From: JAGOFO01 sp964522105 | GTDB taxonomy: Bacteria; Myxococcota_A; UBA9042; DTJE01 | Assembly: GCA_964522105.1 (NCBI GenBank) | Contig: CAZFVA010000002.1 | Coordinates: 143,708-207,707, forward strand | Direction of reading: 5' to 3' | DNA: 64,000 nucleotides | Shown: positions 16,173 through 26,500 of the stretch, one piece after another | Layout: the number at the start of each line of letters is the position of its first letter | Position numbering within the stretch: the stretch's first letter is position 1 | Notes under the pieces: generated by a model | The model's input: only the letters and a program-made list of their open reading frames with translations | Databases searched by the model: none | What the model was told of the DNA's origin: nothing | Translations under genes and position numbers: made by a program

Positions 16173-19040
16173 ATGATATTCAGGGCAAGCGTGGTAGCTG
16201 TTGTATGCGCCGTTGCGGCGTTGCCGGTTTTTGCGGCAGACGTCATGTTCGACGGTTTGATGGATACAAAGACGATCGGGGCATCGGATTTTATTTCAAA
16301 GAATCCGGCTTACGACGGTCGCGGGGTTGTGATTGCCGTTTTAGATACCGGCGTTGATATGGGTGTTGAGGGTCTGCGGCAGACTTCGCAGGGAAAGCCG
16401 AAGGTCATTGCGGCCAGGGATTTCACAAGAGAGGGTCTTGTTGAATGCAGGGTTGCCCGCAAGGTTGAGTCTGACGGGGAAACGTTATGGCGGACCGATA
16501 ACGGATTCGTCAGAAAGTTCGCCGCTGTGTCGAAGGCCGGAAGTCGTCAGTATCTTGGTTTTCTTGACGAGAAAAGATATAAAAATTCTTCGGTTACAGA
16601 CTTAAACGGGAACGGGCGCAGCGATGATCAGTTTGCCGTTGTTGTCTTCCAGACTGAAGACGGCAAGTGGAAGGCAGCTGTTGACCTGAAGGGCGACGGT
16701 GATATGTCCGATGCCGCCGTCCTTGCGTCCTATGAAGACTCTTATTCGTCTGCGAAGTTCAAAGGTTATGACCCGGCCAAGTCTATCAGTCCGTTAACGG
16801 TTGCCATCAATCTGGACCTGTCCGCTGACGAGCAACCTGGTGACGTCGTCAAAGTTGATTTCCATCTGGCGACTGCGGCTCACGGGACTCACGTGGCAGG
16901 GATTGCCGCCGGCTGGCATCTGGCCGGAAAAAGTGATTTCAACGGCATTGCCCCGGGGGCGCAGATTCTTTCCCTGAAGATTGGTGACAGTCGGCTTTCC
17001 GGTGGTGCTACCGTTAATGAAAGTATGAAAAAGGCCCTTGAATTTGCCGCCCGCTGGGGCCGTGAACACAACACACCTGTCGTTGTTAATGCAAGTTACG
17101 GGATTGGCTCCGAGGTCGAGGGAAATTCCGACATTGATAAGTTTGTTGACAAGTTTGTCGTTGAAAATCCGCATGTTGTGATTGTTACTTCGGCCGGAAA
17201 CCTTGGCCCGGGACTTTCGACTGTCGGTACGCCAGCCGCCGCGAACGGGGTTCTGGCCGTTGCTGCCGTATTTTCACCGATGAACAGCGCGGACATACTT
17301 GGTGGAGTGCCTCTGGGCAAACCTGCCGTTTTCAATTTTTCCGCCCGTGGCGGGGAACTTGCGAAGCCCGATGTGGCCGCGCCCGGTATTGCCGCGTCCA
17401 CCGTTCCGTTCTGGGCGCGTGGCGACATCATGTCCGGAACTTCGATGGCGTCACCTCAGGTCGCTGGTGCTGCCGCACTGATGCTTTCGGCGATGGTCGC
17501 GACGAAACCTGCTGCTGAATGGAATTCCGGAATGGTCTACCGCGCCATCCGGGCGTCGGCAAAACCGCTTGCCGGATACACCGCGCTTGATTATGGCGCC
17601 GGTATGGCCGACGTTTCGGGTGCCTGGAAAATCTTTGAATCGTCGCTTGGAAAAAAGAACGCGGTGGCCCTGCAGACTATGGCTGTCGAAACGGACGTGC
17701 CGACCCTGCGTGGAAGAAAGGGTGGCGCCTTGTTCTGGCGTGCGGCTGGATGGGTGCCTTCGCGTGAGGACACTTCAAAGGTCAAAATCAGGCCTGTGTT
17801 TTCATCCGGTGTTGACGGCGAATCCAGGGCATCGTGGTACCAGAGATTTGTTGTTTCGGCTGACCGCCCGTGGGTCGGTATTCTAAAGAAAACCGCAGTG
17901 GTAAAGGGTGAAGGCGAGGTTTTGCTGGACACATGGATTGATCGCAAAGCCGTTGCAACACCTGGAATTCATGTCGCCAATATCAAGGGTGTGTCTGACA
18001 GCGGGATTGAATTCCGTTTTCCAGTTACTGTCGTAACCCCTTATCCGGCCGACAAAATTAATGGTGTGCCGACAATCAGGCTTCGCAACGTCGATGTGCC
18101 GCGCGCCGGAACGGTCAGAATTCCTTTTCAGGCACCTGCCGGAACTTCATGGACCGAGATTTATGTCAGGGCCTCCGAGGGGGCGAAGGGGCTTGCCAGA
18201 GCTTACACATTTGATGGCAGCGGGCACCTGATTGCGACGGCGTCCGGGCCGGTTAATTCGACCGAAGGGCTTGAAGTCAAAGGGTTCTTCGGGCGTGGCG
18301 AGATACTGGATAACGGCACATGTGAACTGGTGCTGGCCGGCCTTCCCGTTGAAGGCGGGCGTCTTGACGTAGATGTGCGGTTTAACCTGCTTGATGTGCC
18401 ACCCGTAACTGGTTTTTCAAATGAAGCTGGTAAGACCCCCGAGACGTTCATTGACGTCGTAAACAACATGGATGACGTCTTTGCCGGTTCGGTTGAAGGC
18501 AGCATTCAGGGGTTTGAAAAGGCACGGGAAGTAATGGTTCGTGGTGACCTTTTTCAGGAAGGTTTCTCGGCCGGACCTGAATTCGAGAAGGTGGAAATCG
18601 AACTGGAAATGCAGCCGGATGATTACAACCGCTTTACTGACATTGCGGTCAATATTGTGGACCGCGACGGCAAGTCGGTCGCATCGGACGGTTTTTCAAC
18701 AAGGCGGATGACGATTTCTGTCCCGGTTTCAGATGCAAAAGGTCAGGTCGATTACAGGATCGAGGTCAGGCCGGGCCGCGCTGTCAGCGGTGGCGGTGAC
18801 GTCCGGATGATGATGAAAACAAGATTTATCAGGAAGGACAAGGTACAGCTTTTCGGGACCGTGGACGGTGGCCGTCTGGTCAAATTGTATCCGGCAGTCC
18901 GGTCGAAGGTCAGGATTGAAGCCGCCACGACCCCGGCCTCGTTGCCTTCCGGGGCAGTCTGGTACGGGTTCATTCAGTTCAAAGACAGGCGTGACGGTGC
19001 CGTAAGAATAACCGTTCCGGTACGTGCCGGATTGCGGTAA
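16173..19040 (+). CDS. Secreted S8 serine protease of the tripeptidyl-peptidase II type
   Basis: AGGAG precedes the ATG at 16173; the open frame extends upstream to 16059 but without a better site. A signal peptide (…ALPVFAADV) is followed by a subtilase domain with Asp58 in AVLDTGVD, His237 in HGTHVAG and Ser424 in SGTSMASPQ. The insertion of about 180 residues between Asp and His, and the block YDGRGVVIAVLDTGVD followed by GKPKV, match eukaryotic TPP II. About 500 C-terminal residues after the catalytic domain also fit TPP II. The protein has 955 residues, shorter than the eukaryotic enzyme at about 1250. It likely cleaves peptides in the periplasm or outside the cell. It heads a plus-strand block of housekeeping and processing genes. 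Confidence 0.88.
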   Translation: MIFRASVVAVVCAVAALPVFAADVMFDGLMDTKTIGASDFISKNPAYDGRGVVIAVLDTGVDMGVEGLRQTSQGKPKVIAARDFTREGLVECRVARKVESDGETLWRTDNGFVRKFAAVSKAGSRQYLGFLDEKRYKNSSVTDLNGNGRSDDQFAVVVFQTEDGKWKAAVDLKGDGDMSDAAVLASYEDSYSSAKFKGYDPAKSISPLTVAINLDLSADEQPGDVVKVDFHLATAAHGTHVAGIAAGWHLAGKSDFNGIAPGAQILSLKIGDSRLSGGATVNESMKKALEFAARWGREHNTPVVVNASYGIGSEVEGNSDIDKFVDKFVVENPHVVIVTSAGNLGPGLSTVGTPAAANGVLAVAAVFSPMNSADILGGVPLGKPAVFNFSARGGELAKPDVAAPGIAASTVPFWARGDIMSGTSMASPQVAGAAALMLSAMVATKPAAEWNSGMVYRAIRASAKPLAGYTALDYGAGMADVSGAWKIFESSLGKKNAVALQTMAVETDVPTLRGRKGGALFWRAAGWVPSREDTSKVKIRPVFSSGVDGESRASWYQRFVVSADRPWVGILKKTAVVKGEGEVLLDTWIDRKAVATPGIHVANIKGVSDSGIEFRFPVTVVTPYPADKINGVPTIRLRNVDVPRAGTVRIPFQAPAGTSWTEIYVRASEGAKGLARAYTFDGSGHLIATASGPVNSTEGLEVKGFFGRGEILDNGTCELVLAGLPVEGGRLDVDVRFNLLDVPPVTGFSNEAGKTPETFIDVVNNMDDVFAGSVEGSIQGFEKAREVMVRGDLFQEGFSAGPEFEKVEIELEMQPDDYNRFTDIAVNIVDRDGKSVASDGFSTRRMTISVPVSDAKGQVDYRIEVRPGRAVSGGGDVRMMMKTRFIRKDKVQLFGTVDGGRLVKLYPAVRSKVRIEAATTPASLPSGAVWYGFIQFKDRRDGAVRITVPVRAGLR

Positions 19041-19074
19041 CTACTTGAATTCCCTGATTTTTAGGAAGATCGAC

Positions 19075-19758
19075 GTGGAACGCAGAAAGCTGGTCTTTTC
19101 AAGTTTCAACACTGGCAAGCGCAGTGAAGTCGCGGCTTTGCTTTCGGACATTGATATTGAAGTTCTTTCGCCTGCAGACATAGGTCTGAAGACGCTGCCT
19201 GAAGAGACCGGCCTGACCTTTGTAGAAAACGCGGTTATCAAGGCTCTTGCGGCCGCCACCGCTTCCGGTCTGATGGCTGTGGGCGATGATTCCGGTCTTG
19301 AGGTTGATGCGCTGTGCGGGCGGCCCGGCGTTCATTCGGCCAGATACGCCGGCGTTGAACATGATGATTCCGCCAACAATCTGAAATTACTGTCAGAACT
19401 GGTCGGGGTGTCAAATCGCAGGGCAAGATTTGTCTGCACTACCGCCATGATTATTCCGTCCGATGTCGTTGTGCGGGCCAGTGCCTTGTTGCTGCCGGAA
19501 GCCGTTCAACTGTTGCCGGATTCAGTTACCGAGCCGCTCGGCGTTCCGGTCGGTTGGACCGTTTTCTGCACGACCGGGTATGTTGAAGGCGTAATAATTG
19601 ATGATGCCAGGGGAACAGATGGCTTCGGCTATGACCCCATTTTTTACCGTGAAGACCTTGGTCGCACATTCGCCCAGATGACGACCGACGAAAAGAATCT
19701 TCTGTCTCACCGGGGGCAGGCATTCGCCAGACTTCGCGAGCTGTTGAAACTGCTGTGA
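19075..19758 (+). CDS. rdgB: RdgB/HAM1 non-canonical purine NTP pyrophosphatase
   Basis: The start is the GTG at 19075 with AGGA about 8 bases upstream. The family signatures are present: FNTGKRSE near the N-terminus, EETGLTFVENA, GDDSGLEVDAL, GRPGVHSARYAG and GFGYDPIF. The enzyme hydrolyses dITP, ITP and XTP to monophosphates and keeps deaminated purines out of DNA. At 227 residues it is slightly longer than the usual 195-205. The extra stretch is a hydrophobic segment after the FVCTTAMI strand, where family members normally have a short loop. It lies 34 bases after the protease gene. Confidence 0.95.
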   Translation: MERRKLVFSSFNTGKRSEVAALLSDIDIEVLSPADIGLKTLPEETGLTFVENAVIKALAAATASGLMAVGDDSGLEVDALCGRPGVHSARYAGVEHDDSANNLKLLSELVGVSNRRARFVCTTAMIIPSDVVVRASALLLPEAVQLLPDSVTEPLGVPVGWTVFCTTGYVEGVIIDDARGTDGFGYDPIFYREDLGRTFAQMTTDEKNLLSHRGQAFARLRELLKLL

Positions 19759-19797
19759 CCACCGCGTGTGCGTCCGTAACTGTCAGGTCAACTGAAT

Positions 19798-20799
19798 ATG
19801 TCCAGATTTGATCTTGTTGAATCAGGTGAATTTGAAAGTCGTATCAAGGCGTTATACAGCCTTGTTTCACCGTGTCAGTTGTGTCCGCGCCGGTGCGGGG
19901 TGGACCGCACGGCCGGTGAAGTTGGACATTGCGGAACTGCCGGGGCGGTAGTTTCGGCGGCCACGGCTCATTTCGGGGAAGAGCCTGAAATTACCGGTGC
20001 ACGTGGTTCAGGCACTGTCTTTTTTGCAGGCTGCAACCTTGGCTGCATATATTGTCAGAATCACGAGATCAGTCAGGGCGCGGACATCGCGTTGGCGCCT
20101 TCATGGGAACCGGAAAAGATTGCCGGTGTCATGCTGGATCTGCAGGCGCGGCGATGTTCGAATATCAATCTTGTGACTCCGTCTCATGTCGTTCCGTGGG
20201 TTGTTGATGCGCTGGCGATTGCGACGCGCCGGGGGCTTGTTCTGCCGGTCGTATGGAATTCCTCGGGATATGATTCTGTTGAAGTCCTGCGCCTGCTTGA
20301 CGGCATCGTTGACGTCTATCTTCCAGACCTTCGCTACAGTGATAATGAAGCCGGCCATGAGTGTTCTTCGGTGCCTGACTATGTAGAACGGTCGCACGAA
20401 GCAATTATTGAAATGGCGCGCCAGACAGGGACAACCAATGTGATTGGCCCTGACAACGTCATCAGTCGTGGCATGATTATTCGGTTGCTTGTTCTGCCAA
20501 ACGATATGTCCGGCGTCAGGGAGTCGCTTGATTTTATTAAAGAAACTTTGGGCGCAGGCGTCCGGGTTGCCCTTATGTCACAGTACTTTCCGTCGCACCG
20601 GGCCGAATCAAATCTGCTTCTGTCGCGTCCTGTCAGGCCGACCGAGTATTACCGGGTTGTCGAATATGCCGAAAAGCTCGGCTTTGAAAATGCGCTGGTT
20701 CAGGAAATGGAAGCGTCGGAATTCTACCGTCCCGATTTCAAGGCCAGTGACGAGCCTTTTGTTGATGCCCGCCATTTCAAAGCCCCGGCCGACGTCTGA
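19798..20799 (+). CDS. PflX-type radical SAM protein
   Basis: The radical SAM cluster ligands are Cys79, Cys83 and Cys86 in CNLGCIYCQN. An N-terminal cysteine group (Cys26, Cys29, Cys33, Cys45) in CQLCPRRC is typical of the PflX/pyruvate-formate-lyase-activase-like group and could bind another metal site. The family is named for its similarity to PflA, but its substrate is unknown, and no pyruvate formate-lyase gene is nearby. At 333 residues it has the expected length. It is in the same direction as rdgB and the M16 genes. Confidence 0.88.
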   Translation: MSRFDLVESGEFESRIKALYSLVSPCQLCPRRCGVDRTAGEVGHCGTAGAVVSAATAHFGEEPEITGARGSGTVFFAGCNLGCIYCQNHEISQGADIALAPSWEPEKIAGVMLDLQARRCSNINLVTPSHVVPWVVDALAIATRRGLVLPVVWNSSGYDSVEVLRLLDGIVDVYLPDLRYSDNEAGHECSSVPDYVERSHEAIIEMARQTGTTNVIGPDNVISRGMIIRLLVLPNDMSGVRESLDFIKETLGAGVRVALMSQYFPSHRAESNLLLSRPVRPTEYYRVVEYAEKLGFENALVQEMEASEFYRPDFKASDEPFVDARHFKAPADV

Positions 20800-20879
20800 T
20801 AAATGCCGGATATTTTGCTTCGTGGTATCCTCCTGCCGCGCCGGAACTTTCCGGCTGACTTAATTATGGTAATGTCCTG

Positions 20880-22262
20880 ATGATACAGACCGATTCAGCG
20901 CAGGAACGGCTGATTGAAGAACTGTCAGCAACTGCAGAAAAAGTTGCGTGCAGATATGCAGGCATGGGCCACATCCGTATTTGCGATGTGGTCATCATTC
21001 CCCGCGGCGGCCTTATCGTGCGCTTCATGCTTGATAACGGACTTGAGGTCCTGCTTCAACCTGATCATGCCGCGCCTTTAGTGTCGTTTCAGTCCTGGTT
21101 CAAGGTCGGGTCTGTTAATGAAAAGCCTGGCCGCACCGGTATTGCCCACCTTTTCGAGCACCTGATGTTCAAGGGAACGCCGCGTTATCCGCATCACGAG
21201 TTTGACAGGCTGTTCGAGGAAGCCGGCGCACAGACGAACGCCGCGACCTGGCTGGACTGGACTTTTTATTACGAAAACATCCCGTCCGAGTCCCTGGATC
21301 TGGCTTTTGACCTTGAATCCGACCGCATGCGCAACCTGATCCTTGACAGCGTCCAGCTTGAATCCGAAAGGGATGTTGTCAGAAGTGAAAGGCGTTACCG
21401 TGTGGATAATGATCCTGACGGCCAGATAGAGGAAGCTTTATTCGAGCATCTTTTCCCTGCCCACCCTTATGGCCAGCCGACACTGGGGACTTTGCACGAC
21501 ATTGACGCGATTTCCCTGCAGGACTGTTCGGACTTCTATGACCACTATTACAGCCCTTCGAACGCGCTGCTGGTAATTGTTGGCGACTGCACGTTTGAAA
21601 GGGCACTGGATCTTTGCTTTTCGCGTTACGGCCATCTGGAATCTGTACCGCCCCCTGCCCAGGATATTCCAGCGATACCGGCAGCCGTTGGCGTGACGAC
21701 CGAACTTAACCTTGACGTTAATTCTGAAAGACTGCGTATCGGCTGGCTTACCGTATCTGCCGGCAGTTCTGACGCCGTAGTCCTTGATGTTGCCAATGAA
21801 ATCCTGTTTTCGAACGAGTCGTCAAGGGTTTACAGACGCCTGATAGATGACCTGCCGCTTGCATCAGATGTCGATGGTACGTCCGAGCCGATGAGGCTTG
21901 GCGGCACTTTCATTGTTGATATTGTTATTAACGAAGGTGAAAAGGCCGAAGACGCGCTTGATGTCGTCTTTCAGGAAATCGAGTCTCTGGCTGCCAACGG
22001 TCCTGCGGAAGCCGAGCTTTCCAGGGCGTGCAATCATCTTGAGGCATCGTTCCTGCGGTCGATGGTTACGGTCGGATCGCGTGCCACCCAGCTTGGAATA
22101 TGGCATGTGACTACAGGTGATTACCGCCAGTTGTTTTCCTTTGTGCATGACGTCAGATCGGTTAATGCGGCCATGGTAAAGGAAGTCGTCGCGAAGTATC
22201 TGGTCCGTGACCTTGCGGTCTCGGTTCTGGCCAGACCGGCGTTGCCGGGGGGCACTCGATGA
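20880..22262 (+). CDS. M16-family zinc peptidase, catalytic member of a pair
   Basis: The inverted zinc motif HxxEH is present at His90-Leu-Phe-Glu93-His94, with the third ligand in the ESERDVVRSE block (about Glu170). The two half-domains give a 460-residue protein, normal for the small bacterial M16B type related to mitochondrial processing peptidase. There is no signal peptide, although 50 or so N-terminal residues precede the domain. The stop overlaps the start of a second M16 gene without the zinc motif. The two proteins should therefore form a heterodimer, by analogy with the catalytic and glycine-loop subunits of such peptidases. The ribosome binding site is weak. Confidence 0.93.
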   Translation: MIQTDSAQERLIEELSATAEKVACRYAGMGHIRICDVVIIPRGGLIVRFMLDNGLEVLLQPDHAAPLVSFQSWFKVGSVNEKPGRTGIAHLFEHLMFKGTPRYPHHEFDRLFEEAGAQTNAATWLDWTFYYENIPSESLDLAFDLESDRMRNLILDSVQLESERDVVRSERRYRVDNDPDGQIEEALFEHLFPAHPYGQPTLGTLHDIDAISLQDCSDFYDHYYSPSNALLVIVGDCTFERALDLCFSRYGHLESVPPPAQDIPAIPAAVGVTTELNLDVNSERLRIGWLTVSAGSSDAVVLDVANEILFSNESSRVYRRLIDDLPLASDVDGTSEPMRLGGTFIVDIVINEGEKAEDALDVVFQEIESLAANGPAEAELSRACNHLEASFLRSMVTVGSRATQLGIWHVTTGDYRQLFSFVHDVRSVNAAMVKEVVAKYLVRDLAVSVLARPALPGGTR

Positions 22263-23566
22263 GTCTGATTCCTGATCCCGATTCAACACAACCTGTCCTG
22301 ATTCATCTGGAAGACCCAGTCGTGAATATGGTCTTCGTTGAAGTAATCATTCACGGCGGTTCGTTTCATGACCCTGTCGGGAAAGAGGGCCTGGCCGACC
22401 TGACCGCTTTGAACCTGCTTCGCGGTACTGCAAAGCGGTCCTACAGCGAAGTCATGGATGGCTTTAACGACCTGGGGTCCTGCGTAGACGTGGCCTCGCA
22501 TCGCGAATACATAACGATTTCGGGCGATTTCATGCCCAGGTATAAGGACAGATTCGCCGATGTACTTGGTGAAGTGCTGTCGTGTCCATCTTTCCCGGCG
22601 GCCGAGTTCAGAAAGGAAAAGGCGCTCGCCCTGGAAGATATTCGAAATCTTATAAATGACGACGCTGAACTGGCAAGGCACCATTTTTACAGGTATTTGT
22701 ACGGTGATAGACCGGCCGGACGCCCTTCCAGCGGTTTCAGCAAGTCAGTTTCAAGCATTACTGTCGGGGATTGCCGCGATTTCTATAAAACGCACTTCGT
22801 GTCGGGGAATGTCATTGTCGTTCTGTCCGGCGCAATTACACGCAGCGAAGCTGAAGTATTTACAGCGGCCATAACTGCAGGGCTTCCATGCGGTCCCGCC
22901 GTTCTTCAGCCTGTTCAGCCAGACGATTCCGACCACGCCGGCCGCATTCTGTTTGTGGACAAACCAGGCCGTAATCAGGCTCAGGTCGTGATGGGCCACT
23001 CGTCAATATCCTGGAGCTGTCCCGAACTGTTCGGCATTCTGGTTGGAAACACTGCGTTTGGCGGGACATTTACTTCCCGTCTTGTTAATGAAATCCGGGA
23101 AAAGCGCGGCTGGAGCTATGGCGTGTCATCTTCGATTCTGGCCGGGCGCGACGCCGGCACGTTGATGATGCGGTTTTTTCCTGAAAACAGGGATGTGGCA
23201 AAGGCTGTTGAACTGGCTTCAAACATGTTTTCTGACTGCGCGCGATCGGGACTTGCGCCGACCGAAGTTGAATCGGCCGTCAAGTATCTGGTAAGGCAGT
23301 ACCCATTCAGGATCGAGACGGTGAAAAAGAGGGCCGACGAGATACTTTCAGACCTGGTCTTCAATCGTCCGACCGGGATGATGTCCAGATTTGTCGAGAT
23401 GGTCTCGCGCGAGACGGTTCAGACCGTAAATCAGGCACTTGCCCTGCATTTCAAGCCGCAGCAGATGGTCACCGTAGTTGTGGGAACTGCCGCAGATCTT
23501 ATGGATGATCTGGCCGCGACTTTTGGACGGGACACAATCGACGTGATTGATTTCCGTCAGGAATAG
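22259..23566 (+). CDS. M16-family protein, non-catalytic partner
   Basis: The fold-wide pattern of M16 is clear (HGGSFHDPVGKEGLADLTALNLLRGT), but the place of HxxEH reads GLADL, so no zinc site exists. The conserved C-terminal block of M16 proteins is seen around TSRLVNEIREKRGWSYGVSSS, including the Arg/Tyr pair that in other families helps hold the substrate of the catalytic partner. The start overlaps the catalytic gene's stop (ATGA), so the two are translated together. It is 435 residues long. Confidence 0.92.
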   Translation: MSLIPDPDSTQPVLIHLEDPVVNMVFVEVIIHGGSFHDPVGKEGLADLTALNLLRGTAKRSYSEVMDGFNDLGSCVDVASHREYITISGDFMPRYKDRFADVLGEVLSCPSFPAAEFRKEKALALEDIRNLINDDAELARHHFYRYLYGDRPAGRPSSGFSKSVSSITVGDCRDFYKTHFVSGNVIVVLSGAITRSEAEVFTAAITAGLPCGPAVLQPVQPDDSDHAGRILFVDKPGRNQAQVVMGHSSISWSCPELFGILVGNTAFGGTFTSRLVNEIREKRGWSYGVSSSILAGRDAGTLMMRFFPENRDVAKAVELASNMFSDCARSGLAPTEVESAVKYLVRQYPFRIETVKKRADEILSDLVFNRPTGMMSRFVEMVSRETVQTVNQALALHFKPQQMVTVVVGTAADLMDDLAATFGRDTIDVIDFRQE

Positions 23567-23569
23567 GCT

Positions 23570-26500
23570 GTGGGCGACTTATCCCTATACGGTTTGACTC
23601 TGCCTGAATCGGTCAGAGTGCTGCTGGAAGACAGCCGGAACGGATCGGCCCGCGGTCACACCCCGAGCGTTGAGCATGCAGCCGTTGCGGCCGCGATTGC
23701 TGTTTCGTGTGCTGCCAGATCGCTTGTAATAATTGCCCCCACATCGACCGTCGTTGACCGCGCGATAAGCGTTGTCAAATATCTGCTGGAGTTCGGGTCG
23801 GTCCCCCGGGACTTTCCAAGATGGCCTTCCAGCGTTGATTCCCCTTATGACCCTGTTATCGAAAGCCCGTTTGTAGCGGCGTCCAGACTTGGTGCCCTCA
23901 GCGCATGCTGTCTTGCCGAAAATCAGTTTGTTCTTGCGCTTGACGCGTTGAAGGCTTCAAGAAAGGTGATGCCTTTTGATGCGTTCAGCGACGGCATTCA
24001 ACGTATCCAGATGGGGCGCGAACTTGATACCACTGAATTGGCAGGTCTTCTTGTCAGAGCCGGTTACCGCCGGACATCGACAGTCGCCGAGGTCGGCGAA
24101 TTTGCGCTTAGAAACGCTGTCATGGACGTGTATTCCCCGTTTCATGAAGACCCGTTCCGCATCGAGACCGATTTCGATGTCGTTGAATCCTTAAAGGTTT
24201 TTGACCCGGCAACGCAGCGCACCAGAAGAAGCCTTGATCACGCGTGGGTTGTTCCCGCGTGGGATGTCCCGTCGTCAGAAGCGGCCTTGAAGCAGGCTGG
24301 AATCATCATGCGCGATGCGGCGGCCGCGAGGGGAATTCCGTCGGCAGGCATTGTCGCAATTGAACATCAGTTTTCGGCTGGCAGGACTCCGCCGGGGTTT
24401 GCCGCGATGCTGCCTTGTCTATACGGCAGCATGGACACCCCGTTCGATTATGTCGGCGATGACATCATGGTCGTCGTGATTGATCCGGACGGATGTGCAG
24501 CGGCTGCCGACGCCGCCATGGATGATCTGAAAAGCTGGTACGGGGAAATCAAGGACCTGAAGCAGCTTGCTGCCGTGCCGGCTGACCTGGCCATAACCGG
24601 CACGCAACTGATTGAAAAGTTGAAGTCCCGTCAGGGCGTCCTGTTCATCGATATCGAACCTGGTGAAGGAATACTGGGGCCGCTTCACAGCGCGTCGCGG
24701 TCAAAGGAACTGACGCTGTGCACTACGTCTGAAGTACCGGTGGCCGAGAGGGTTGCGGCGCTTGTTTCGTTTGCGCGCGAGATGACCGAATCCGGTGATG
24801 GTCTGCTGTTGCTGGCGCCTTCTGAAAGCGAGGCCCGCCGTGTCCGTGAAATCTTGACTGCCGAAGGACTTGATCCCTTGACGGCCGTCAACAACGGGAT
24901 GGCCGGGCTGTTCCTGGCCCAGGCGTCGATACGGGTCGGTGTTGGAAGGGTGAAAATACCTTTCGGCATTGATATGTTCGGGGTCTTTGTAATTCCGACC
25001 GAATCGGTGTTCGGCGTTAAGGATGTCCTTACCGGTCGCCAGCGCGAAAAGAGAAATCTAAAGAAAATTCAGGAGTTCCGTGAACTGACCCCGGGCGACC
25101 TTGTGATTCACCGGGACCACGGGATGGGTATATTCGAGGCCATGTCCGACGTCACGGTCGATGGCATGATTTCGGAATGTCTGGTCTTGACCTACAAGGG
25201 CGGCGATCGCCTGTATGTGCCGGTTGATCGAATCAACCTGCTTGATAAGTATTCCCCGCCGGCCGAAGGCGAGGCGAGGGTCTTAGACAGGCTTGGCACA
25301 CAGGCATGGGTCAAACGGCGGACGTCAGCTAAAGGTGCCGCACGTGACATTGCGCAAAAGCTTCGAAACCTTTATGCCAGAAGGCTTTCTGCGTCTGCCC
25401 CTGCCATGACCGCGCCCGACAACGAATACCGTGAATTCGAGGCAACATTCCCGTGGGAAACTACTGCCGATCAGGAAAAGGCGATTGAAGATATCCTTTC
25501 TGACATCCAGAAGACGACCCCGACCGATCGGCTGGTGTGCGGGGATGTCGGGTTCGGCAAGACTGAAGTCGCCATCAGGGCTGCCTTCAAGACTGTGTCA
25601 GACGGCTATCAGGTCGCGATTCTGGTGCCGACGACCATTCTTGCAGAACAGCACAGACTGACTTTTGCGGCCAGGTTCCGGGATACGCCGGTGATAGTTG
25701 ATTCGGTCAGCAGATTCAAGTCGTCAAAAGAGATCAAAAACACGCTTGCAGCCCTGCGTACCGGGGGCGTGGACGTCGTCATAGGCACCCACCGCCTGCT
25801 GTCTCAGGACGTCAAATTTGCGAATCTCGGTCTGCTGGTAATAGATGAAGAGCACCGTTTCGGGGTCGTCCACAAGGAGCGGTTGCGCGAGATGTCGGTC
25901 GGGGTTCACACAATAACGCTGACCGCCACGCCGATCCCCCGGACGCTGCACATGGCGCTGGCAGGTATTCGCGAACTGTCTTTAATCACCACTCCGCCGC
26001 GCGATCGCCTTGCCGTCAGAACATACGTCGCACGGACCGGAATGGAGATTATACGGACGGCCATATTGCGTGAGATTGGTCGTGGCGGACAGGTGTTCGT
26101 CGTCCACAATCGTGTTGAAGATATCTACTCTTTTGCTTCGGAAATTACGGCTCATGTCCCCGAAGCCCGGATTTGCGTTGCGCATGGACAGATGACCGGC
26201 CCTGATCTGGAAGCGGTCATGTCGGAATTTGTGCGTGGGGAAAAAGACGTCCTGATCGCGACCACCATCATTGAATCGGGGCTTGATATCGGGTCCGCAA
26301 ATACGATGCTGATTCATGACGCCGACCGTCTGGGGCTTGCGCAGTTGTACCAGTTGCGTGGGCGCGTCGGTCGCTCGACCGAGCAGGCTTATTGTTATCT
26401 TCTGGTTCGTGATCCGTCGCGTCTTTCAGATGAAGCCAGGATGAGAATCGAGGCGATCGAACGCTTTTCCGAGCTTGCCAGCGGTTTCAATCTGGCTTCG

